Shown piece after piece: positions 16,697 through 23,875 of a stretch of 64,000 nt of DNA. Location: NCBI GenBank assembly GCA_029254375.1, contig JAQWXR010000002.1:1-64000 (forward strand), given 5' to 3'. Numbering within the stretch: position 1 is the stretch's first letter; the number at the start of each line of letters is the position of its first letter. The position numbers and the translations under genes were made by a program. The notes beneath the pieces are model-generated. The model worked only from the letters and a program-made list of their open reading frames with translations, was not told the origin of the DNA and ran no database searches. The DNA is from Schleiferiaceae bacterium (GTDB taxonomy: Bacteria; Bacteroidota; Bacteroidia; Flavobacteriales; Schleiferiaceae).

Positions 16697-18143
16697 GAAT
16701 TTGCTCTAGGAGGGCATTCATATCGCTGCTACTGGATGCAACCCTATGGAGTTCCATAGAAAAGAAGACTTCATTGATGTGGGCGGGATTCCCCAAATAT
16801 TTTCGTCGTACCCCAACGACATTATCTCCTTGCCAACCACTTAATTTAGTCAGCTGCGCTCGATAAAAAATCTCCGCATCGGCCGAGGGGACCAAAGGGC
16901 TAATGCCGATTAAAATACTTGCCGGATGCAGGTTTGGAAAGGGCCCTGTGACCTGAGGAACAAGAGCGGAATCTGGCAGCAAACGAACTTGTCCGGAGGA
17001 GCTAACGATGCCATCCATCGGAAAGGACCCTACAAATGGGCTGAAGTCGGTGTTTGGACCAAAAGCGGTACTGGTCATCAACTTGCCGCCTTGGCCGGTA
17101 AAGTTTTGAAGTGCCTGGGCCATATGGGCTAACAAAGGTTGCGTGGCTCCGGTGACGGGATCCAAGGCATTGTCGGAATTGGTTACGGTCAATACCCGGT
17201 CATATTGGGACAGGATGTGGCGAAACGTCGGGTTCCAGAAATAGGGACGTGATTCTCCGCTATTAACGTTCAGGTCAAGAAGGTCGTAGCTCAAGTTTAG
17301 TGTGTCCATCCAGCCTTGATATTGGGCTGTTACGAAGGCCGTTTGACCACTGACAAAAAGGAGATCAGAACTTGGACGACTCACTTGAACGGCCAAGGCA
17401 GAATCTATTGCGCTCTGCGCTCCAGCAATATCCTGAATGCGGACTTGCAAGATGTTGGAGGCATTTTCCTGCAATCCATCAAGGCCCGTCAAGGTCGCTT
17501 GAAGCGCATTTCCATAAAACATGGAGGCCGTAGCGCCCATGCCTCCACCTTGGTCCGGTTCAAGGACAAAGGTGAGCATGGACTGTTTAGGGTCAATGGT
17601 ATGCCAGTCGCCGTTATTGAATCGGATTTCGGCCCCAGCAATCGTCTCATTTCCATCGGGATCTGTGGCGCTCCAACGATAGGTAAGCACGCCCAAGGCA
17701 TTGCCTAAGGACTGACTGCTTTGATCGATTTCCGCCACGGGTGGCGCATTTTTAAGTGGGAAAATTAGCGTTGCAGGACTTTCATCCTTGGCGCCCAAGT
17801 TGTCAATGGCCCGAACATATAACGTGATGTCGGCCGTATCACTTCCAGCAGGGATGGCAAACAAAAAGGTGCTATCCTGTGACTGGCTATACTTCCAATT
17901 CTGGCCATCCAAGGACAATTCGTATCCTGTGACATAGCCATCGATGTCCGTGCCATACCATGACATCTCCACTTTGGAGTTCAGGCGGTCCGGGCCACTG
18001 CGCTCAATGGATTTGACCGCCAGATGGGTTTCGGGCGCACGGTTATCATTGGCTTCGCCCCGGTCACAACTGGGGCTCGCCACCGTTAGGAGGCCGAGCC
18101 CTAGAATTGCCAGGGTAAAGTATGGATAACGAATGCTCCGCAT
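16674..18143 (-). CDS. Lipoprotein with fibronectin/Ig-like repeats, unknown function
   Basis: A 489-residue protein with a signal ending LTVASPSC and Cys at about residue 26, typical of a lipoprotein. The first half contains two Ig/FnIII-like segments (WYGTDIDGYVTGYELSLDG; YRWSATDPDGNETIAG). The second half (SSDLLFVSGQTAFVTAQYQG onward) may be a separate alpha/beta domain that I do not recognise. It lies 9 bases after the upstream T9SS gene and overlaps the start of the TonB receptor. A surface substrate-binding role is plausible, but nothing in the sequence proves it. Confidence 0.72.
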   Translation of the reverse strand: MRSIRYPYFTLAILGLGLLTVASPSCDRGEANDNRAPETHLAVKSIERSGPDRLNSKVEMSWYGTDIDGYVTGYELSLDGQNWKYSQSQDSTFLFAIPAGSDTADITLYVRAIDNLGAKDESPATLIFPLKNAPPVAEIDQSSQSLGNALGVLTYRWSATDPDGNETIAGAEIRFNNGDWHTIDPKQSMLTFVLEPDQGGGMGATASMFYGNALQATLTGLDGLQENASNILQVRIQDIAGAQSAIDSALAVQVSRPSSDLLFVSGQTAFVTAQYQGWMDTLNLSYDLLDLNVNSGESRPYFWNPTFRHILSQYDRVLTVTNSDNALDPVTGATQPLLAHMAQALQNFTGQGGKLMTSTAFGPNTDFSPFVGSFPMDGIVSSSGQVRLLPDSALVPQVTGPFPNLHPASILIGISPLVPSADAEIFYRAQLTKLSGWQGDNVVGVRRKYLGNPAHINEVFFSMELHRVASSSSDMNALLEQILVYDFNW

Positions 18144-18152
18144 GGTAATGAC

Positions 18153-20384
18153 CTAGTGTGTGAGGATGATGCGGATCACTTGGTGCTGACCTTCGTGCTG
18201 AATGCTGAGGAGGTAGCTTCCACGAGCCCATGCGCTGGTGCCAAGGCGGAATTGCTCGCTGCTCACCTTGCCGGAAGCAATGGGACGCCCCAAGGCATCA
18301 AGGACCACATACATAGATCCTACCGGGGCTTCGACTATTAAATAGTCATTCGCTGGGTTGGGATACGCCCTTAAAGTCAATGCATCGGGATGCGAAATGC
18401 CCACAGAACTTTGGGGTAAATCGGTGCTATCCAGGCTCACATTAATACCAATGAAGTCATCATTGTTTCGAGGCATCACACGGAAATTATTGAAGCCATA
18501 GAAGCAAATGCCTTCAACGGCGGTCATAGACATCGTATCACTGACCACGATGGGATTGACCTCCATCATTCCATCCAAGGTGTCATAGATTGCATCAGTC
18601 ACCAACTGGACATAAAGGGAGCTGAAGGAGGTCGCTGATTGACGGCCTGCGAGTACAAGCGCACGGTTCCAATAGCCAGCAGTGGGCAGAGAGGACACGG
18701 CATAATCACCGAAGCCCAAGTTGGTTTGTGCGATGACTAAAGGCTGTTGTGCGGGGTCTTCAAGGCGAACTAAGCAGCCCTCCCATTTTTCCCAGGCATA
18801 CCCATACTTCTCCAGGCTATCTGAAGGATTGACCACCGCTGCGACAGGCATCTGACGATTGCCTGTTTTTGAAATAGAAGCCACATTTAGACGGGTCATG
18901 CCGTAGTACTCTTCGATGGTGCCGCTTACTTGGACTTCCTCCTCGCGGAAGAACTGGGTAATTCCTGAGCCCACACACCAAATACCACTCCATGGACCAC
19001 CGCCTTCATCTTGAATGTAAAGGAAGCCTAAGTCATGTTGCTTGGTACTTGCGGTCACGATGCCTTTGACGGTAACATTTTGGCCCATGTAGGGTGAATT
19101 GCCATTGCTCGAAAGGGTGAACTGAAGGTCTTTTATGATGGCTCCGTTATTTCGAACGGTGTAGTAATCGACGTTGGGCTGAACTTGGCCTACCGGTGTG
19201 GTGGGATAGTAGGACACGTTACCCTCATTATCCCACGCTTGGATATAGTAGCGCACCAAGGTGCCTAGAGCTTGGCTTGGGAGCGTGGCTTCGTACTCAT
19301 CCGTGGTACCTGCCGCCAAGTTCATGTTCATTTGGCTGAATTGGCTGGGTAGAAGCGACGTATCGGCAGAGTAGTAAACAAACACAGAATCCACCGTGCC
19401 ATCAAAATCCGTGATATTACAAACGAGATCCACCGATTGGTTAGGGGTAGGGACCATGGGGTCGCGCTCAAAGTTGGCGATATATGGAGGCGCATAGGCC
19501 ACGATGTAGTGAGTGGAATCGAAAGGATTTAACTCATAGCCGCGGCTTCCGGATCCGACTAAGCAGCCATTTCCGTCGTGACGAACAACGCCTTTGAGGC
19601 TAGAATAAAACGTTCCAGGAACAGGGGTAACGAATGAACCGGTGGCTTGAGGAGAGTATGGGTTGACCGTCTGCCAAGAAGGAAGTTTTTGAGCCAAGAA
19701 GCGGTCCGAAACGTTGATTTTATTACCGTTACCATCGACTGCATTAAAGCTGACGCGGTTTCCGCTAAAAGGAATGACCTCCGTGACGGTCACGTTGTTG
19801 AATTCGACAAAGCTGTTTTCCCATTGCTCGCCCGTGGTTAAAATATTCACCCGAAGAGGGTCATTGAGATCCCCAATGGTGATTTGCGCTGGCGTGGGAG
19901 CTGGACGTGAACCAATGACTTGAAGCGAGTTACCGTCAATCGCCTCTAATTGAGTTCCATTGTTGTAGACTCCAACACGGCCGGTGAACTTCACTAAGTC
20001 ACCAGGTAGCAGAAATTCCACGTTTGGAAGGGGTAAAAGCTGACCTTGAGCGTTAGTATACACCCCCATGCACTCCATTCCGCGAAATGCACCCGCAGCC
20101 CCTTGAGCTACGGTATCCACTAGAAAGAAAAAGGGTCTATTGCCCCCTTGAACTGATCCGGAAGCAACTTCGGATATATTTCCTGGGGTAACCACAATAC
20201 CATAGGTCATCACGGTGTCGCCCAAGAAACTGGAAGTGTCATTGCAAGCGGCCAAATTTGCCGGGGATACATATTGGATATCGGTGATAGAAGTGTAGGG
20301 GAGAATCTGGGCCTGCGCAGTAAAGGCGAAACCGAGTCCCAAAAGAATGGCAATGCGTTTCATTATGTGTGGGGGTTGTATCAT
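18153..20384 (-). CDS. Secreted T9SS protein with OB-fold-like (DUF5689-type) domains
   Basis: 743 residues, with a signal peptide ending FTAQAQ. OB-like segments of the kind found in secreted nucleic-acid-binding proteins occur near 40-230 (VMTYGIVVTP, LLPGDLVKFTGRVG) and 430-640 (NVTVKGIVTAS, EEEVQVSGTIEEY), with an Ig-like linker between them (ITDFDGTVDSVFVYYSAD). A T9SS sorting domain lies at the end (LRAYPNPANDYLIV, ALGRPIASG, RGSYLLSI). The ATG at 20384 overlaps the upstream stop as ATGA; a second ATG at 20363, just before the hydrophobic signal, is equally possible. No catalytic motif is seen. Confidence 0.8.
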   Translation of the reverse strand: MIQPPHIMKRIAILLGLGFAFTAQAQILPYTSITDIQYVSPANLAACNDTSSFLGDTVMTYGIVVTPGNISEVASGSVQGGNRPFFFLVDTVAQGAAGAFRGMECMGVYTNAQGQLLPLPNVEFLLPGDLVKFTGRVGVYNNGTQLEAIDGNSLQVIGSRPAPTPAQITIGDLNDPLRVNILTTGEQWENSFVEFNNVTVTEVIPFSGNRVSFNAVDGNGNKINVSDRFLAQKLPSWQTVNPYSPQATGSFVTPVPGTFYSSLKGVVRHDGNGCLVGSGSRGYELNPFDSTHYIVAYAPPYIANFERDPMVPTPNQSVDLVCNITDFDGTVDSVFVYYSADTSLLPSQFSQMNMNLAAGTTDEYEATLPSQALGTLVRYYIQAWDNEGNVSYYPTTPVGQVQPNVDYYTVRNNGAIIKDLQFTLSSNGNSPYMGQNVTVKGIVTASTKQHDLGFLYIQDEGGGPWSGIWCVGSGITQFFREEEVQVSGTIEEYYGMTRLNVASISKTGNRQMPVAAVVNPSDSLEKYGYAWEKWEGCLVRLEDPAQQPLVIAQTNLGFGDYAVSSLPTAGYWNRALVLAGRQSATSFSSLYVQLVTDAIYDTLDGMMEVNPIVVSDTMSMTAVEGICFYGFNNFRVMPRNNDDFIGINVSLDSTDLPQSSVGISHPDALTLRAYPNPANDYLIVEAPVGSMYVVLDALGRPIASGKVSSEQFRLGTSAWARGSYLLSIQHEGQHQVIRIILTH

Positions 20385-22510
20385 TTTAAAATGGTGAATT
20401 GTCCGGTGAAAAAGTCTCCGGAATCAAGGTCTTGAACGGAATAGAAATAAATACCACGAGCGAGAATTTGGCTCTGATCGGTTAAAAGGTCCCAGGCATG
20501 TTCCCCACCTGAAAAGACGCGATCCTCGGGTCGCTCCCCGGCAAAGGTCTGGAACCAACGGATGTCTGAACCTACATAGGTGGAATGGTGCTCAAATTGA
20601 TCCATGACATCTCCCGCTGGAGAGGTGATGGTAATGCGTGCATGAGCAGGCAGATTGGCAAAGACCAGCTTACGGCTTTCTTCTTGGAAATTGGATTGGC
20701 CTTCCCATGCCGCTCCTGCATAGTAGGGGTTAGGGTATACAAATGGGGGGTAGGACTTCATGCTTGGGTTAGCCGTGGTTCCCGCAAAGGCTCGAACATC
20801 ATTCGCCAAAAAGCTAGACTCCAAGGATTCCAATTGCGTATCGGGATTGCCCTGATCAAATGCCGTTACAGCTACGGCATGTTGCCAGCCATTGGGAAGG
20901 TTTTCGAGTGCGTAATGGTAGGAATATTTGGTGGTATCGCCTGCAAAGAAGATGGGTTCAGGCAAGGCAATGTCCGCCAATCCGGTTTCGTAAAAAAGCC
21001 CATTCCCTGCCATGTCATATTCCGCGGCTCGAACAAAGTCTTCGGAAAGATTTTGACTTCCGTTGACATCAAATCCAAGACGGCTTAGGTAAACACGGTA
21101 GCCCTCAAAGTCTTTTTTCTGTGTTATGGGGTCGACACTTTCTTCGGCATTCGTAGACCAGAAAAGGTCAATGCGGTGATCTCCTGGGATGGCGCGCATG
21201 CGCGGGGCATCGGGGGGGCTTGGCAGAATGAATCGTGTAATCTTTCCATTGCCGTCGCGGTCTTCCCCATCATCCAATATTCCATTGAAGTTGATGTCTT
21301 CCCCATTGTAGGCGACTTGTGCCCATTCTGCATTACTGATAAACCGCGCTTTTTGAGCCCCGGTATTGGCGGTATTGGACTGGCCATCGTCAACCTTCTT
21401 TCCGAAGACAAAGGCAAAGGCCATGGTGATTTCATCTCCCGGAGCAAAGGCAGAAAAAGGTCCGACGCTGAGCAGATCGGATCGGTTTCCGGAGGCATTT
21501 AGCAGCGCTTGGATGTCCATTCCCACGCCATTCTGGCAATCTAATCCACTCGGTTCGTTCCAGCACGGGCTTTGGTTCAGACCCTGGGTCATTTTCACAT
21601 AACGCTGGGGGTCAGATGTGGGAAAAAAGAATAGGGCTTGGCCGGAATTATTAAAAACCCATGTATTGTAATGATCCAAAAAGCCCGAAGTAATATCGGG
21701 ATGCTTAAATCCCTGTTTGTCTTCGGCGCCAAGAAATTTTTGGCCCACATAGGAGTCGGTTATCCCCACATCCCCCGTGGCATCATAGCAGTAAGCCATA
21801 TGTAGACTATCCAAGAATCCATTCCCGCCTTGGGAATAAAACACCGAACCCCCAGCTCCAGCCGGGGTGGAATTGATATTTCGTACTACCGTATTGGCCC
21901 ATAAGGCCACATGTAAATCATCATAGGTTTCAAGGCTAACATTTTTAATCGTCATGTTCGCAATGACAAAGAAGTCCGAAAAGCGATAATTCCAATTGTA
22001 GGTCTCCATGCTCACATCGATTCCCATTGGGTTCGTGTGACCACTAATGGGAATGGAGGTGCCAGGAATGAGCAAATTGGCATCGGTGAAACTGCTCCGA
22101 AAATCCTGGTGCGAAACGGCGTCCGGTCGAAAGTTTGGATTATCGCGCAAGGAGGATACTTCGTCCATACCACCCAGGCTATTGGTAAATTCGAAACCGC
22201 CTCGACCAGGCGCATAGCCTTGCGGCGCGTCATAGGCAGAGGTACTCACGCGAACCGTTCCGCTTCCATCCACGCCGCCAATCCAAATACCGGATTCAAA
22301 GACGTGTTCGGTGCCTGATCCCGCTGGATACTCCCCTGAAGGATTCCCGGTTCCGTCTTTATAGCCTCGAAAAGCGTTGCCAAAGGTGCCCACATTGGTG
22401 ACAGTCATCCGAATGTTGCTTGCATTGGTCATTCGCTCCACAAAATTCTGAGCGGAGACGCTCCAAGTGAAAGTTAGTAGCACCAGGGTACTTGTCAACT
22501 TCAATCTCAT
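20381..22510 (-). CDS. Large secreted protein of unknown function with FlgD/T9SS-like C-terminus
   Basis: 709 residues; signal peptide ending SVSAQ. I do not recognise the main body. It contains NIRMTVTNVGTFGNAFRGY and ESGIWIGGVDGSG near the N-terminus, an acidic calcium-type loop FNGILDDGEDRDGNGK near residue 420, and a fibronectin-like segment (PDAPRMRAIPGDHRIDLFWS). The C-terminal 120 residues (YPNPYY, ARGIYFYSVQD) resemble FlgD-Ig or T9SS sorting domains. It is coupled by 4-base overlaps to the EEP-family gene upstream and the OB-fold gene downstream. A surface role is probable; no enzymatic assignment is possible. Confidence 0.75.
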   Translation of the reverse strand: MRLKLTSTLVLLTFTWSVSAQNFVERMTNASNIRMTVTNVGTFGNAFRGYKDGTGNPSGEYPAGSGTEHVFESGIWIGGVDGSGTVRVSTSAYDAPQGYAPGRGGFEFTNSLGGMDEVSSLRDNPNFRPDAVSHQDFRSSFTDANLLIPGTSIPISGHTNPMGIDVSMETYNWNYRFSDFFVIANMTIKNVSLETYDDLHVALWANTVVRNINSTPAGAGGSVFYSQGGNGFLDSLHMAYCYDATGDVGITDSYVGQKFLGAEDKQGFKHPDITSGFLDHYNTWVFNNSGQALFFFPTSDPQRYVKMTQGLNQSPCWNEPSGLDCQNGVGMDIQALLNASGNRSDLLSVGPFSAFAPGDEITMAFAFVFGKKVDDGQSNTANTGAQKARFISNAEWAQVAYNGEDINFNGILDDGEDRDGNGKITRFILPSPPDAPRMRAIPGDHRIDLFWSTNAEESVDPITQKKDFEGYRVYLSRLGFDVNGSQNLSEDFVRAAEYDMAGNGLFYETGLADIALPEPIFFAGDTTKYSYHYALENLPNGWQHAVAVTAFDQGNPDTQLESLESSFLANDVRAFAGTTANPSMKSYPPFVYPNPYYAGAAWEGQSNFQEESRKLVFANLPAHARITITSPAGDVMDQFEHHSTYVGSDIRWFQTFAGERPEDRVFSGGEHAWDLLTDQSQILARGIYFYSVQDLDSGDFFTGQFTILK

Positions 22511-23811
22511 GGCATTTTTTGGCTCGAGGGTTGGCGCCCTGGAGGCCTCAAAGTGAAAACCAGAAGGCCTTGGGCTGAGCTTAAATCTGGAAGCGGAAAG
22601 CGCAAGGATTCAACGTGACCTTGTGCCACGATGCGTCCCAAAAGGTCTGTGCAATGCCAGGGAGAGCCCAAGGCGGCTTGACTCACGTCCACCCAATAGC
22701 CATCTTGGCGTTTCCCTAGGATTTGAAGTGCTAGGGCTTGCTGCTCGTTGATAGAGATTTGCAAGCGTTCAATATCAATGTCCACATACACTGGGAGGTG
22801 GTCACTCATTTCATATAAGGCTGTCAGAATATTCGATGGGACCGAGTTGTTTGTAGGAGAATTGATGGAGGAATTGAAGTGGAGTCCATCGTTGCCCACC
22901 GGAGTGAGTGATCCATTAATGTAGGTCATTTTGGCGGTGCCATCGGCGACATCGTCGCTAAACAGCACATGGTCAAATCGGTCATCCAGACCTCCGCCAG
23001 AAAAGCATCCATTGTTGGTGGCGCCATCTCGAGTACTCTGACTGTGGAGATTTCGAAATGTGTAGTTGTTGTTCCAGTTTCCGGGTTGATTTTCGGGATC
23101 GTAAAAACGAAGTGCCGCGGTGGAGTAATTCAATAGATTCTGAAAACCGGTTTCTTGGCTTTTGGGCATGTTCAAATCCCCTGCCAGAAAATAATTTGAA
23201 CCGAGATTGTGGGAGGATATGTATGCCATCAGGGCGGCCGTCTCACGGGCACGGTCGGCGATGTCGGAGGCCGACGATCCGGCTTTTAGGTGGGCAGCAA
23301 ACACGGTAAAGATCACGGTATCCGGATTGATCATCAATAAGGAGTCCCGATAATAGAAGGTTTTCACATCGATCCCACGGACCAAGTTCTGATTGCTTAC
23401 GTCCTTGGTTATCAGGTCTTGGTTCAACAGACCCAATTTATTTTGGTCGTAGTAGATGCCATTCACCAAGGAGGATCCGTTGGAAAAGAAGTCGGTCTTT
23501 TCCCAACGAGTTTCGCCGTTGACATTGAGTGAGTAATTCAATACTCGACCGTGCGCAGTGGTATTGTCCCCGTTGATTTCGTTGCAAACCAAGAGGTCAG
23601 GCTGGCTGTAGGCAATGATATCCGCTAGGTAGCCTTCTTTACTGACGGCGTTATTGCTTGAGCTTGGACAATAACTGGTGAAGTTGCGGTAATTGAGCAG
23701 ATTGTAGGTCATCACGCGCAAACGCTCCGGAGCCTGTCCATACAGCGAAGCGCTAGCCATTGCACAGCAGATAAATACGGAAAAAATGAACTTGTAGCTT
23801 GATCCGGGCAT
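22507..23811 (-). CDS. Secreted endonuclease/exonuclease/phosphatase (EEP) family protein
   Basis: A 434-residue predicted extracellular phosphodiesterase. After a signal peptide (to about residue 26, ending SLYGQ) come the DNase I-like motifs in order: VMTYNLLNY, CNEING (metal-binding Glu), VFAAHLKAG, FLAGDLNMP (Asp/Asn), LDDRFDHVLFS, and SDHLPVYVDI (catalytic Asp-His). The last 80 residues (DLLGRIVAQG, GLLVFTLR) resemble a degenerate T9SS sorting domain without the PNP motif. The start is at 23811, because an in-frame ATG at 23901 would overlap the TonB receptor gene and lacks a signal. The family includes nucleases, sphingomyelinases and inositol phosphatases, so nuclease activity is likely rather than certain. 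Confidence 0.88.
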   Translation of the reverse strand: MPGSSYKFIFSVFICCAMASASLYGQAPERLRVMTYNLLNYRNFTSYCPSSSNNAVSKEGYLADIIAYSQPDLLVCNEINGDNTTAHGRVLNYSLNVNGETRWEKTDFFSNGSSLVNGIYYDQNKLGLLNQDLITKDVSNQNLVRGIDVKTFYYRDSLLMINPDTVIFTVFAAHLKAGSSASDIADRARETAALMAYISSHNLGSNYFLAGDLNMPKSQETGFQNLLNYSTAALRFYDPENQPGNWNNNYTFRNLHSQSTRDGATNNGCFSGGGLDDRFDHVLFSDDVADGTAKMTYINGSLTPVGNDGLHFNSSINSPTNNSVPSNILTALYEMSDHLPVYVDIDIERLQISINEQQALALQILGKRQDGYWVDVSQAALGSPWHCTDLLGRIVAQGHVESLRFPLPDLSSAQGLLVFTLRPPGRQPSSQKMP

Positions 23812-23875
23812 AGCGTTCAAAGGTAGACCAAAGTGGCGCAAAAAAAGAATGCCAGCTTCACCCGCATTCCATGTT

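Noticed and set aside
20585-21088. Plus-strand open frame of 167 codons within the 709-residue secreted-protein gene
   Set aside because: Antisense shadow; it lacks a signal, motif or promoter, while the opposite strand has a signal peptide and coupled neighbours.
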